Shown here one piece after another: positions 25,638 to 34,429 of a DNA stretch of 64,000 nt. A model generated the notes under the pieces. The model saw nothing but the letters and a program-made list of their open reading frames with translations, had not been told where the DNA came from and searched no databases. Each line of letters opens with the position of its first letter. Positions within the stretch are counted from its first letter, which is position 1. Source of the DNA: Bacteroidota bacterium (GTDB lineage: Bacteria; Bacteroidota; Bacteroidia; Bacteroidales; Lentimicrobiaceae); the NCBI GenBank assembly GCA_009773455.1, contig WSXU01000003.1, forward strand, positions 124,001 through 188,000, given 5' to 3'. A program made the position numbers and the translations under genes.

Positions 25638-26660
25638 TTATTTTTCAGCCTTTTTCTCAAGAAGATTCAGTCGGTCGGCCAGTTTTGTGAGGTTCCTGAA
25701 ATGGACATAGGATTTTCTGTACATAGAAATATCAAAGGCCGGACTGCCCATCAGTACGGCATTGTCCGGAACCGAAGTTGAGATACCCGACTGTGCTGCG
25801 ATCTTGACATTATCACCGATTTCAAGGTGTCCGATGATGCCTACCTGCCCGGCTATCATACAGTTTTTCCCTATTTTGGCTGAACCGGCTACACCTGACT
25901 GGGCAGCTATCACAGTATTTTCCCCGATCTCTACATTATGGGCAATCTGTATCAGGTTGTCTATTTTTACCCCTTTTCTGATGATGGTTGAACCAAGGGT
26001 TGCACGGTCAATGGTTGTATTGGCGCCAATTTCCACATTGTCTTCAATGATAACATTTCCGATCTGAGCTACCTTCTGGTATTGGTTGTCGCTCTGCGGG
26101 GCAAATCCAAATCCGTCGGCACCGATCACAACACCGGCATGCAGGGTGCACCCGGATCCAATAGAACAATCATTATATATTTTCACTCCGGCGTAAACAA
26201 CGGATGATTCTCCGATGATAACATTGTCTCCGATCACAGCGTTCGGATATATCTTCGAGTTATTTCCAACAACCACATATTCCCCTATACTGACAAACTC
26301 GGCGATATAACAGTTTTCGCCGATACTGGCCGATTCCGGTATATAAGCATGCTTCGAAATGCCTGTTTTGTTCTGCCTGATCTTGTTGTATGCATCCAGC
26401 ATGATGGCGAAAGCGTTGTATGCATTTTCAACCCTGATGAGGGTGCAGCCAATCTCCTGCTCCGGTTTGAAATCATCGTTCACAATCACTACAGAAGCCT
26501 GGGTAGTATAAATAAACTGGGTGTATTTGGGGTTGCCCAGAAAAGAAACAGAGCCGGCTTCACCCTGTTCTATTTTAGAAAGTTTATTGACTTCAATGGC
26601 GGGATTCCCATCAACTTTTCCATTAATAATGGCAGCAATTTCACTGGCGGTAAATTTCAT
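25638..26660 (-). CDS. lpxD: UDP-3-O-(3-hydroxyacyl)glucosamine N-acyltransferase
   Basis: Third step of lipid A synthesis; a cytoplasmic trimer. Starting at the ATG at 26660 gives 340 residues with the standard N-terminus MKFTASEIAAIINGKVDGN; 13 residues upstream were discarded. The N-terminal uridine-binding domain (1-100; VSFLGNPKYTQFIYTTQASVVIV) leads into hexapeptide repeats (105-315). Marks: GADGFGFAPQ, NTTIDRATLGSTIIRKG, catalytic His in LIQIAHNVEIGENTV, and C-terminal helix FRNLTKLADRLNLLEKK. Order lpxD - lpxC-fabZ - lpxA is the usual one in the phylum. Confidence 0.95.
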   Translation of the reverse strand: MKFTASEIAAIINGKVDGNPAIEVNKLSKIEQGEAGSVSFLGNPKYTQFIYTTQASVVIVNDDFKPEQEIGCTLIRVENAYNAFAIMLDAYNKIRQNKTGISKHAYIPESASIGENCYIAEFVSIGEYVVVGNNSKIYPNAVIGDNVIIGESSVVYAGVKIYNDCSIGSGCTLHAGVVIGADGFGFAPQSDNQYQKVAQIGNVIIEDNVEIGANTTIDRATLGSTIIRKGVKIDNLIQIAHNVEIGENTVIAAQSGVAGSAKIGKNCMIAGQVGIIGHLEIGDNVKIAAQSGISTSVPDNAVLMGSPAFDISMYRKSYVHFRNLTKLADRLNLLEKKAEK

Positions 26661-26755
26661 AAATGGTTCTTCGTTGGTTGTTCTTTCTGGTAAATTCAAC
26701 TTATACTCTGTGCCTGTTCATAAGGTATCTGCGTGAATCCACATCAACATATACT

Positions 26756-28012
26756 TCAGGCCGGGTTCAGGTTTTTGGGGTAACACATAAAGTATTTTGT
26801 GACTGTGCTGGTCAAAACCGAAACATTCAGCTGATCCGACGATTCTGCAATATCACAAACAGTTCCGTCCCGCTGAAGGATGTTAATTTTGTCGTATTCG
26901 GGAATGTAAGCATTGTTGGTGATTGATCCCATACATATGAGGTATGAGGCCTGATCATCATCGAGTTCGGGCCAGGTTTCCCTGATGGATTCCCTTATTC
27001 TATCCGGTTCGCTTTCATCGAAAGGCTTGTCACGTAGTTCAATCTTAAAAAGGTGACGATTCACCAGCGAAGAACTGAGTATAGAGAGTACCTTGTCGGA
27101 ATGATCAACCCAGATCTTGATGCTTGTAAAAACATCATAATCATCAAGCTGGGCAAATTTGCCGAGCAGCGACAGGTCATTTTCAAAATCCTCACGGGTA
27201 AAACGGTGCTGCAGGAAGTGAAGGAATGCCGGCGTTGCAAACAGAACGGTACCTTTTTCGGCCAGGTATTTTGCTCTTCTAAGCAGGTTGATCATCATGT
27301 TTTCTGCTGATACAACAGTTTTGTGATAATAAACCTGCCAGTACATCAGCCTGCGGGCTACGATGAATTTTTCGATGGAATAGATGCCTTTGTCTTCAAC
27401 CATGATCTCATCGTTGCATACCGTCAGCATCTTGATGATACGGTCTGTATTAATCACACCTTCAGAAACACCGGTGTAGAAGCTGTCACGTTTCAGATAA
27501 TCGAGCCGGTCCATGTCAAGCTGGCTTGAAACCAGCTGATGAAGAAAATGTTTATGATAATTATTTGTGAATATCCTGATGGCCAGTTCAAGTTTCCCCC
27601 CGAACTGTTCATTCAGTCGTTGCATCATCAGTACCGAAAGCTCTTCATGGCTCATTCCGCCCACAATGCTGTGTTCCAGCGCATGGGAGTAAGGACCATG
27701 CCCGATGTCGTGCAGCAGGATGGCAATCAGAGTTGCTTCCGCTTCCTTTTCACTGATGCCAAACCCTTTCATCCTGAGCGTTTCAATGGCCTCCTGCATC
27801 AGGTGCATGGCTCCCAGGGCATGGTGAAAACGTGTATGCAGGGCTCCGGGGTAAACAAAACCTGTCATGCCAAGCTGACGTATCCTCCTCAGGCGCTGAA
27901 ACCACGGATGCTCAATGAGATCGAACAAAACCTCAGATGAGATGGTCACAAAACCATATACCGGGTCGTTCACTATTTTTCTCTTGTTGTGCAACGGCTT
28001 GCCCACGTTCAC
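26756..28012 (-). CDS. HD-superfamily phosphohydrolase
   Basis: A 418-residue cytoplasmic metal-dependent hydrolase. The HD site is visible as His64 in HTRFHHALGAMHLM and His101-Asp102 in LLHDIGHGPYSHALEH, followed by the conserved LDMDRLDYLKRDSFYTGV. This group includes dNTP triphosphohydrolase-like and nucleotidase-like enzymes; substrate is not settled. It precedes lpxD by 95 bases on the same strand, a neighbourhood often seen in Bacteroidota. Start codon is GTG at 28012 (reading MNVGKPLHNKRKIVNDPVYGF); no ATG is available upstream. Confidence 0.88.
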   Translation of the reverse strand: MNVGKPLHNKRKIVNDPVYGFVTISSEVLFDLIEHPWFQRLRRIRQLGMTGFVYPGALHTRFHHALGAMHLMQEAIETLRMKGFGISEKEAEATLIAILLHDIGHGPYSHALEHSIVGGMSHEELSVLMMQRLNEQFGGKLELAIRIFTNNYHKHFLHQLVSSQLDMDRLDYLKRDSFYTGVSEGVINTDRIIKMLTVCNDEIMVEDKGIYSIEKFIVARRLMYWQVYYHKTVVSAENMMINLLRRAKYLAEKGTVLFATPAFLHFLQHRFTREDFENDLSLLGKFAQLDDYDVFTSIKIWVDHSDKVLSILSSSLVNRHLFKIELRDKPFDESEPDRIRESIRETWPELDDDQASYLICMGSITNNAYIPEYDKINILQRDGTVCDIAESSDQLNVSVLTSTVTKYFMCYPKNLNPA

Positions 28013-28013
28013 C

Positions 28014-28021
28014 TATCTTTG
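28014..28021 (+). promoter_or_regulatory. Possible -7 element for porX
   Basis: TATCTTTG on the plus strand, about 150 bases upstream of porX. The nearest TTG (27987-27989) is 24 bases upstream, longer than ideal. No better promoter was seen for porX. Confidence 0.3.
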
Positions 28022-28151
28022 TAATGCGAAAATATGTTAAATAAAAGGTATGCCGGATAATAAAACATCCGAAGCGGCATTATTATTGACAGACATAAAT
28101 GCTGCGGGGCAAATTTACGGATTTTGATGCCCCGAAAATCAAACTTTTCAC

Positions 28152-28175
28152 TTAACCATTTAACCATTTAACATG
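28152..28175 (+). repeat. Short tandem repeat running into the porX start codon
   Basis: Two perfect copies of the 8-base unit TTAACCAT (28152-28159, 28160-28167) are followed by TTAACATG (28168-28175), whose last three bases are the porX ATG. Copy-number change would alter spacing to any upstream element. Confidence 0.6.
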
Positions 28176-29726
28176 GAAAATATAACCATATTATGGGCCG
28201 ATGACGAAATCGACCTTTTGAAACCTCATATAATGTTTTTAAAAGATAAAGGCTATGATGTTTTTACAAGCAACAACGGCATCGAAGCCATTGAAATTCT
28301 GAAATCACGACCATTTGATATTGTATTTCTCGATGAGCAGATGCCCGGATTATCTGGTATAGAGACATTAATGCAGATTAAAAATGCATTTCCCAATCTT
28401 CCGGTGGTCATGATCACCAAGAGTGAGGAAGAATCCATTATGGAGGATGCCATTGGTTCAAGTATTTCGGACTACCTGATTAAACCCGTGAATCCAAACC
28501 AGATACTGCTCAGCCTGAAGAAAAATCTGGAAAATAAAAAACTGATCAGCGAAAAGACAACCCACAATTATCAGCAGCAGTTCCGCAGCATCGGGATGGA
28601 GATCAGCAACCGTCTGAATTTTAATGAATGGATTGATGTTTACCGCAAACTCATCTATTGGGAACTTGAACTCGAAAAATCGAACGACAGCGGCATCACG
28701 GATATCCTGAAAATGCAGAAGGATGAGGCCGGACAGGTATTCAGCCGTTACGTGGAAACCAATTATCTCGACTGGATTCAGGGCAAAACAGCAGAGCGGC
28801 CGATCATGTCGCATACCCTGGTCAAAGATAAACTGCTTCCGCTGATCGATGAGAGCCAGGGCCTGTTTTTTATCCTGATCGATAATCTGCGCTATGACCA
28901 GTGGAAGGTTCTGCAACCAATCATTGAGGAGTATTTCAGGGTTGAGAAGGATGAAATCTATTACAGCATTCTGCCGACTACCACCCAATATGCCCGTAAC
29001 ACCATGTTCTCAGGATTGATGCCTACTGAGATTGAGAAGAAATACCCGAAATACTGGGTGAATGAAGATGAAGAAGGAACAAAAAACCAGTATGAATCTG
29101 AACTTCTGGGTGAGCAGCTGAAACGTTACGGACGGGATATCAAATTCTCATACCATAAGATTCTGAATCTCAACGCCGGTCGTAAGCTTGTTGAAACATT
29201 GCCCAATCTGATGGGCAACAAGCTGAATGTGATAGTGTATAATTTTGTGGATATGCTATCGCATGCCCGTACCGAAATGGAAGTAATCCGTGAACTGGCC
29301 GACGACGAAGCAGCATATCGTTCCATAACTGTTTCATGGTTTGAGCATTCTCCTTTGATTGAAATCATAAAATTCCTTGCCGAAAAAAAGATGACGGTTG
29401 TCATTACCACGGATCATGGTTCGGTGAAGGTTGATGCTCCGGTGCGAATCATTGGTGACAAGGCGACCAATACCAACCTGCGTTACAAAACCGGCCGCAG
29501 CTTAAGTTATAACCGCAAGGAGGTGTTTGAAATCAAGAACCCGGCCGATGGATTTCTTCCGCGCGGAAATGTAAGTTCAAATTTTGTTTTCTGCCGGAAT
29601 ACCGATTTCTTTGCTTACCCCAATAACTACAATTACTACGTCAATTACTACAAGAATACCTTCCAGCACGGGGGCATCTCTATGGAAGAGATCATGGTTC
29701 CGTTTATCACATTAAAACCCAGGTAA
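28173..29726 (+). CDS. porX: PorX: response regulator with PglZ domain, T9SS control
   Basis: A 517-residue regulator. Residues 1-120 form a receiver domain: acid pocket Asp10-Asp11, phospho-acceptor Asp54 in VFLDEQMPGLSG, Thr82 and Lys104 in YLIKPVNP. A helical linker (about 125-200) leads to a PglZ domain (about 205-517) of the alkaline-phosphatase superfamily, with LIDNLRYDQWK, PTTTQYARNTMFSGLMP, VVITTDHGSVKVD and a C-terminal HGGISMEEIMVP that carry metal-ligand residues. PorX, with the kinase PorY and an ECF sigma factor, controls T9SS genes in Porphyromonas, and its PglZ domain has been reported as a zinc phosphodiesterase acting on oligonucleotides. The T9SS cargo genes in this window fit that role. 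PorY is not present here. The gene is followed by tsaE after five bases. Confidence 0.95.
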   Translation: MENITILWADDEIDLLKPHIMFLKDKGYDVFTSNNGIEAIEILKSRPFDIVFLDEQMPGLSGIETLMQIKNAFPNLPVVMITKSEEESIMEDAIGSSISDYLIKPVNPNQILLSLKKNLENKKLISEKTTHNYQQQFRSIGMEISNRLNFNEWIDVYRKLIYWELELEKSNDSGITDILKMQKDEAGQVFSRYVETNYLDWIQGKTAERPIMSHTLVKDKLLPLIDESQGLFFILIDNLRYDQWKVLQPIIEEYFRVEKDEIYYSILPTTTQYARNTMFSGLMPTEIEKKYPKYWVNEDEEGTKNQYESELLGEQLKRYGRDIKFSYHKILNLNAGRKLVETLPNLMGNKLNVIVYNFVDMLSHARTEMEVIRELADDEAAYRSITVSWFEHSPLIEIIKFLAEKKMTVVITTDHGSVKVDAPVRIIGDKATNTNLRYKTGRSLSYNRKEVFEIKNPADGFLPRGNVSSNFVFCRNTDFFAYPNNYNYYVNYYKNTFQHGGISMEEIMVPFITLKPR

Positions 29727-29731
29727 TTTGC

Positions 29732-30169
29732 ATGGCGACGATTGAATTGCGGTGTGGTGGTATTTCTGATCTGGACCGGATTGCCGGTGAACTGATCAGC
29801 CTTTATCCCGGAAAACGGATTTTTGCCCTCTCCGGACCTATGGGTTCGGGAAAGACAACCTTTATCCAGGCCTTATGCCGAAGGCTGAATGTGGTGGATG
29901 TGGTCAACAGTCCCACCTTCTCCATTGTCAATGAGTATCTTACCAGCGTTGGGGCAAGTGTTTTTCATTTTGACCTTTACCGGATCAGGAAAGCCGATGA
30001 ACTCCTTGACATAGGATATGAGGATTACTTTTACAGTGGCGATTACTGCTTTATTGAATGGCCTGAACTGGCAGCCGACCTCATCCCGGATGAAAGCGTG
30101 TCTATAACCATTGAAGTAGAAGAGCCCGGGGAAGACAGGATTTTTACAATCGGGAGTTTTAGGGGGTGA
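29732..30169 (+). CDS. tsaE: tRNA threonylcarbamoyladenosine biosynthesis ATPase
   Basis: TsaE works with TsaB, TsaC and TsaD to make t6A at position 37 of ANN-decoding tRNAs; its ATPase activity resets the complex. 145 residues, the normal size. Walker A is GPMGSGKTTF (35-44), followed by the family motifs NSPTFSIVNEY, HFDLYRI and CFIEWPEL. It begins five bases after the porX stop and is almost certainly co-transcribed with it; the pairing is common in the phylum and probably has no functional meaning. Confidence 0.95.
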   Translation: MATIELRCGGISDLDRIAGELISLYPGKRIFALSGPMGSGKTTFIQALCRRLNVVDVVNSPTFSIVNEYLTSVGASVFHFDLYRIRKADELLDIGYEDYFYSGDYCFIEWPELAADLIPDESVSITIEVEEPGEDRIFTIGSFRG

Positions 30170-30173
30170 ATCC

Positions 30174-30203
30174 TTGACTGATTTCCATTTTTTTGTAAAT
30201 TAG
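30174..30203 (+). promoter_or_regulatory. ald promoter, TTAG-type -7 variant
   Basis: TTG (30174-30176), 19 bases, TAAATTAG (30196-30203). Spacing is exact, but the -7 element ends TTAG rather than TTTG, as at the symporter gene. Confidence 0.5.
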
Positions 30204-30234
30204 CAAAAGAAATCAGGGAAATTTTTCAGGGGAA

Positions 30235-31461
30235 ATGGAAGAACAACAAAGGGATTTTATCATGTTTCCGGCAACCTCCGTCGGATTAATGCCACAGGAG
30301 GAGAGGCTCGAGATTCCCAACCGGGCCTGTAAGCTGAGTATTGGCATCCCGAAAGAAACAGCACTGCTCGAAAACAGGATTTCACTGGTGCCGGAAGCTA
30401 TCAGTCTGCTTGTGAATGCCGGACATCGCGTTATCGTAGAAAATGATGCCGGAGCCGCTGCCCATTTCACCAACAACCAATACAGCGAAGCAGGGGCTGA
30501 AATTGCCTATGAAACATCCGTTGTATTTCAGGCCGATGTGGTGATTAAAGTGGCACCTGCCACTGTCGCTGAAGTCGAACTGATGAAGGGGAAGCAGGTC
30601 TTATTATCTTCCCTGAATCTGGCAGGACTTTCCGATACCTACTTCAGGCAACTGTCAGCCAAACGCATCACTGCCCTGGCATTTGAGTATATGAAGGACC
30701 GGGACGGAAATTACCCGGTTATCAGGGCCATGAGCGAAATTGCCGGCAATACATCCATATTGATAGCAGCCGATTACCTGAGCCATCCCGATTATGGCCG
30801 GGGCCTCATGTTTGGCGGTCTGAGCGGGATTTCACCCACTGAAGTTGTAATTCTCGGTGCCGGCACGGTCGGCGAATTTGCGACCCGGGCTGCCATGGGG
30901 ATGGGAGCGCTGGTCAAGGTGTTCGACAACTCAGTTTACCGTCTTCGCAGGTTACAGAATAACCTGGGGACACGGGTTTTTACCAGCGTTATTCAACCCA
31001 AACCACTTGCCGAGGCACTGCGCACCGCTGATGTAGCCATTGGTGCCATCAGGTCGCATGCCGGACTTTCGCCTGTATGCGTGAGCGAAAACATGGTGCA
31101 GCAAATGAGGGCCGGTGCCATCATCATTGATGTCAGCATCGATCAGGGCGGTTGTTTTGAAACTTCCGTCATCACCGATCATAAGAACCCGGTATTTGAG
31201 AAATACGGCGTAACCCATTACTGTGTGCCGAATATAGCTTCCAAGGTTCCGCGGACAGCATCCAGGGCACTGAGCAACCTGCTGGCTCCCATTATCCTCA
31301 AAATAGGCGAGGAGGGGGGAATCAACAATATCCTGCGTACCGACAGCGGTGTAAGGCATGGGGTTTACCTCTATAACGGAATCTCAACCAACCGTTACAT
31401 CAGTGAATACTTCCATCTTCCGCACAAGGACATAGAATTGCTGATTGCAGCATTTCATTGA
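30235..31461 (+). CDS. ald: Alanine dehydrogenase
   Basis: Catalyses reversible NAD-linked oxidation of L-alanine to pyruvate and ammonia. 408 residues, longer than the usual 370 because of a 30-residue N-terminal extension (to about RLEIPNRACKLSIGIPKETA) seen in Bacteroidota members. Family features: IPKETALLENRISLVPEAI, KVAPATVAEVELMKGKQVLLSSL, LAFEYMKDRDGNYPVIRAMSEIAG, the Rossmann loop VILGAGTVGEFA, and VDVSIDQGGCFETS-type active-site block (IIDVSIDQGGCFETS). It has its own promoter in the 65-base gap after tsaE and a strong terminator downstream. The related transhydrogenase alpha subunit is excluded by the C-terminal region. Confidence 0.92.
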   Translation: MEEQQRDFIMFPATSVGLMPQEERLEIPNRACKLSIGIPKETALLENRISLVPEAISLLVNAGHRVIVENDAGAAAHFTNNQYSEAGAEIAYETSVVFQADVVIKVAPATVAEVELMKGKQVLLSSLNLAGLSDTYFRQLSAKRITALAFEYMKDRDGNYPVIRAMSEIAGNTSILIAADYLSHPDYGRGLMFGGLSGISPTEVVILGAGTVGEFATRAAMGMGALVKVFDNSVYRLRRLQNNLGTRVFTSVIQPKPLAEALRTADVAIGAIRSHAGLSPVCVSENMVQQMRAGAIIIDVSIDQGGCFETSVITDHKNPVFEKYGVTHYCVPNIASKVPRTASRALSNLLAPIILKIGEEGGINNILRTDSGVRHGVYLYNGISTNRYISEYFHLPHKDIELLIAAFH

Positions 31462-31497
31462 TTTGGTAATACTGCATGAGAGTTACGCCAGCACAGG

Positions 31498-31545
31498 AAA
31501 ACAAAAGAGGGGAGAAGTTGTTAAGCTGCTCCCCTCTTTTGTTTT
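31498..31545. terminator. Strong bidirectional terminator between ald and purB
   Basis: A perfect 17-base stem (31498-31514, AAAACAAAAGAGGGGAG, with 31529-31545) around a 14-base loop. Each strand ends in a T-rich tail, so it serves both converging genes. Confidence 0.93.
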
Positions 31546-31557
31546 AATCTTTTTTAC

Positions 31558-32910
31558 TTACATCACAAAATGCCCCACATAATTGTGCGGACTCAGCGCT
31601 CTCAGCTCTTTCTTAACCTTTTCACTGACATTCAGTTTTTCGATAAAGCCGGCAATTGTTTCAGCTGTTACCTTTGAATTGGTTCTGGTTAACTCCTTCA
31701 GGGTTTCGTATGGTTTTGGATACCCTTCACGGCGAAGAATGGTTTGAATCGCTTCCGCAATCACAGCCCAGTTGTTTTCAAGGTCTCCTTCTATTTTATC
31801 TTCGTTTAAAACCAGTTTGCCAAATCCTTTCAGGATCGATTTTATCGCGATTACAGTGTGAGCGACCGGCACACCGATGTTCCGTGTTACTGTGGAATCT
31901 GTAAGGTCGCGCTGGAGGCGTGATATGGGGAGTTTGGCTGAAAGATGTTCGAAAATGGCGTTGGCGATGCCCAGATTTCCTTCGGCATTTTCGAAATCGA
32001 TGGGATTAACCTTATGGGGCATAGCCGAAGAGCCGATTTCACCAGCCTTTATTTTCTGCTTGAAATAATCCATGGAAACATAGGTCCAGATGTCACGGCT
32101 GAGGTCGATCAGGATGGTGTTGATCCGCTTAAAGGCATCGAAAAGGGCAGCCAGGTTATCGTAATGTTCTATCTGGGTGGTTACCTTCTGACGTTCCAGT
32201 TTGAGGTGCTCACGGGTAAAATGGTCAGCAAAGCTGATCCAGTCAATGTCGGGAAATGCGGCATAATGGGCATTCAGATTGCCTGTCGCACCACCGAATT
32301 TTGCAGTGAAGGGAACCGCTTTCAGCTGTTTCATCTGCTGTTTCAGCCTTTCAACAAACACATAAAGCTCTTTACCAACGGTTGTAGGCGTTGCCGGTTG
32401 CCCGTGGGTACGGGCAAGCATTGGGATGTTTTTCCAGGTTTTGGCTTTCTGGGTGAGCTTTTTAACCAGGTCTTCAAGTATGGGAAGCATCACATCATCA
32501 ATGGCAAGTCTTAACGCATAAGGGCCTGCAGTATTATTGATGTCCTGGGAGGTGAGACCGAAATGCAGGAACTCCTTGTACCGGCCAAGCCCCATTTTGT
32601 CGAATTTCTTTTTCAGATAATACTCAACGGCTTTGACATCATGGTTGGTAATACTCTCGATTTCCTTTACTTCGGCAGCATCGGTAAAGGTGAAGTCCCT
32701 GCAGAGATCACGCAGGTTATTAAAGTCAGTTTTGGTAATACCCGACAGTTGAGGCAATGGAATTTCGCACAGGGCAATAAAGTACTCTACTTCGACGAAT
32801 ACACGGTAATTGATGAGTGCTGCTTCCGAAAAAAAATAAGCCAGCCCTTCAACCTGTTTCCTATAGCGACCGTCAACCGGGGAGATCGCATTCAATACTG
32901 TTAATTCCAT
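31558..32910 (-). CDS. purB: Adenylosuccinate lyase
   Basis: Acts twice in purine synthesis: splits SAICAR to AICAR, and adenylosuccinate to AMP, releasing fumarate. From the ATG at 32910 it is 450 residues, starting MELTVLNAISPVDGRYRKQ; 18 residues upstream were rejected since they overlap the promoter region. The superfamily signature SSAMPHKVNPIDFENAEGN is intact, as are TSQDINNTAG and ARTHGQPATPTTVGKE. Size and SPVDGRYR start place it in the E. coli-like group. A promoter is visible at 32933-32964. Confidence 0.96.
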   Translation of the reverse strand: MELTVLNAISPVDGRYRKQVEGLAYFFSEAALINYRVFVEVEYFIALCEIPLPQLSGITKTDFNNLRDLCRDFTFTDAAEVKEIESITNHDVKAVEYYLKKKFDKMGLGRYKEFLHFGLTSQDINNTAGPYALRLAIDDVMLPILEDLVKKLTQKAKTWKNIPMLARTHGQPATPTTVGKELYVFVERLKQQMKQLKAVPFTAKFGGATGNLNAHYAAFPDIDWISFADHFTREHLKLERQKVTTQIEHYDNLAALFDAFKRINTILIDLSRDIWTYVSMDYFKQKIKAGEIGSSAMPHKVNPIDFENAEGNLGIANAIFEHLSAKLPISRLQRDLTDSTVTRNIGVPVAHTVIAIKSILKGFGKLVLNEDKIEGDLENNWAVIAEAIQTILRREGYPKPYETLKELTRTNSKVTAETIAGFIEKLNVSEKVKKELRALSPHNYVGHFVM

Positions 32911-32932
32911 GGCGGTACCTTTTACTAAAGTC

Positions 32933-32964
32933 CAAATGTAAGCAAGCAATTCAAACGAAAGCAA
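32933..32964 (-). promoter_or_regulatory. purB promoter
   Basis: On the minus strand TTG (32964-32962), 21 bases, TACATTTG (32940-32933). The ATG at 32910 lies about 22 bases further. Confidence 0.68.
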
Positions 32965-32996
32965 ATTTTTTTTCTTTTTTTAACCCTGGGAGGCCG

Positions 32997-33338
32997 TCAG
33001 CCGGATTTTCTTTTTCCGGCAATCACGCTATTGATATAAGCGGCTAGTTTTTCAGCTTCATTGGTTCCTATGCGAACCCGTCGCCTTTTACCCCTGAAGG
33101 AGAGTTCTATGGCATCGAAACCACTGATATTGTATATGGTGGTATTCAAACTATAGTGAATTCCCCATCCATGAAGCCGGTAAAACAGAAGTAATGGTAT
33201 GAGCATTAATGGGGTAACAAACCACAGGATCCTAGATTCATCCGGCGGGATTCCGGACCAGATTATAAGTCCGGCGAATAAGAAAATGGCCATCACGAAA
33301 ACTGCTGAAATCAGCCAGCCAGTCTGCCTTGTTTCCAT
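32997..33338 (-). CDS. Small membrane protein, two helices plus basic domain
   Basis: A 113-residue protein. Two hydrophobic helices (about 8-28 and 38-54) are followed by a basic beta-rich domain (HYSLNTTIYNISGFDAIELSFRGKRRRVRIGT) and a short helix. The layout resembles small bacterial PH-like membrane proteins, but the match is weak, and I cannot name a family. Cytoplasmic placement of the basic part is likely by the positive-inside rule. It stands between purB and the LUD gene on the same strand. Confidence 0.6.
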   Translation of the reverse strand: METRQTGWLISAVFVMAIFLFAGLIIWSGIPPDESRILWFVTPLMLIPLLLFYRLHGWGIHYSLNTTIYNISGFDAIELSFRGKRRRVRIGTNEAEKLAAYINSVIAGKRKSG

Positions 33339-33468
33339 AGGGTTGATGTTAATTGGTTACAGAAATGCTTTTGGAGATATGAAGAGGCATTGTTTTTATT
33401 ATCGGATGAGCATTGAATAAACCATTCAGGAGAATTGAAATATCCAGGGTACTCGGAAGGACATTCCA

Positions 33469-34110
33469 TCACATACCCATGTTTTCGCCTATGATAATCA
33501 CATCCATGGGGGTAAAGGAAGGCCTTTTCCTGATGATGGTATAAGCCCTGCATCCCCGCTCAACCGACCGGCAGTCGTGGCAGATGGCATCAGAGGTGCA
33601 GGGTGTTTCGCGGTTTAAGCGCTTCATATTCATCGGACCCGCGATTTGTTCAATCCTTTCAAGGGCAGCTTTTTCGTTGCTGACGATTTTATTGATACCG
33701 GCCACAACGATGACTTTTTCGGGGCCGAAAATCATTGCGGCAACCCTGTTGCCATAACCATCAGCATTCACCAGTTTTCCATCCATGGTGACGGCATTGG
33801 TGCTGCTGATAAACAGGTCGCTGGTGAGTTCACGCCGCATAACCTCAAGCCGCTCCTCTGAACTGAGATCAGGTGCGCCGTGGTCAATCAGCACTGCTCC
33901 GCACTCCGTTGCCTTCTCCCGGATCGCCATTTTCCTTACTGTCATGGAACCACCGAAGGCAACCGTCATACCCGCCGAAATCTGGCTGCAGATAAAGCCT
34001 GAAGCCTCATCCGCTGTTTCAAAATAAAAAGCGTTGAAAAAATTGCGCTTCAGGTTTTCAACGACCTTCTCTCCTGTGGTTTTGTAAAACCATGATTCGT
34101 AATCACTCAT
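33469..34110 (-). CDS. LUD-domain (LutC/YkgG-like) protein
   Basis: A 213-residue cytoplasmic protein of the LUD family (formerly DUF162). Marks: a helical N-terminus with FNAFYFETADEASGF, the glycine-rich MTVAFGGSMTVRKMAI, ELTSDLFISSTNAVTMDGKLVNADGYGNRVAAMIFGPEKVIVVAGINKIV, and a C-terminal Cys group (CTSDAICHDCRSVERGC) that could hold a metal or Fe-S cluster. LutC acts with LutA and LutB in lactate oxidation in Bacillus; single LUD proteins with this Cys tail are common in anaerobes and their role is unproven. A LutA-like gene lies 8 kb away at 41716; no LutB is present. Confidence 0.85.
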   Translation of the reverse strand: MSDYESWFYKTTGEKVVENLKRNFFNAFYFETADEASGFICSQISAGMTVAFGGSMTVRKMAIREKATECGAVLIDHGAPDLSSEERLEVMRRELTSDLFISSTNAVTMDGKLVNADGYGNRVAAMIFGPEKVIVVAGINKIVSNEKAALERIEQIAGPMNMKRLNRETPCTSDAICHDCRSVERGCRAYTIIRKRPSFTPMDVIIIGENMGM

Positions 34111-34131
34111 TTTTCATGATCTGTTGTCATG

Positions 34132-34139
34132 CAAAGATA
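34132..34139 (-). promoter_or_regulatory. -7 element of the LUD gene
   Basis: TATCTTTG on the minus strand, 21 bases before the ATG at 34110. The terminator of the upstream gene begins just behind it, and no TTG is found at the usual distance. Confidence 0.45.
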
Positions 34140-34156
34140 AATGGCAAATGGCAATA

Positions 34157-34192
34157 AAAAAGAAAGCCTGTCAATTAACAGGCTTTCTTTTT
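34157..34192 (-). terminator. Terminator of the small conserved gene at 34208
   Basis: A perfect 15-base stem (34157-34171, AAAAAGAAAGCCTGT, with 34178-34192) and a six-base loop; T-rich on both strands. It lies 15 bases past the stop of the 63-residue gene and before the LUD gene. Confidence 0.9.
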
Positions 34193-34207
34193 GGTGAGTA
34201 AATGATA

Positions 34208-34399
34208 TTATCGCGTAATGTTCCTGAAAACTTCACGGATAATATCGCCGTACTTGTCGTTGTAACTTACCAGGCACCAGATCTGCAGCATAATGATTTC
34301 TTCCCTTTTCAGGAACCGAACAGCTTTTTTCAGTTCTTTTTTGAAAAGGTCACCATTAAAGCTAACTTTCTGGAGCACTGTTTTTGAGTATTCAAGCAT
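34208..34399 (-). CDS. Conserved small Bacteroidota protein, unknown function
   Basis: A 63-residue cytoplasmic protein (MLEYSKTVLQKVSFNGDLFK ... YGDIIREVFRNITR), mostly helical with a charged centre. I recognise the MLEYSKTVLxKVSF start and the L-K-x-E-E-x-x-x-L-x-x-W-C pattern as a short family recurring in Bacteroidota genomes, but no function is known to me. It has a clean terminator of its own, and an inverted repeat lies 30 bases upstream, so it is very likely a real, separately transcribed gene. Confidence 0.75.
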   Translation of the reverse strand: MLEYSKTVLQKVSFNGDLFKKELKKAVRFLKREEIIMLQIWCLVSYNDKYGDIIREVFRNITR

Positions 34400-34429
34400 A
34401 GTTTAGCGGATTAAGTTACACGAAACCCT

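Noticed and set aside
28458-28988. 176-codon minus-strand frame opposite porX
   Set aside because: porX is fully supported by receiver and PglZ motifs.
31945-32514. 189-codon plus-strand frame opposite purB
   Set aside because: purB is intact with its signature; the frame has no start context or motif.
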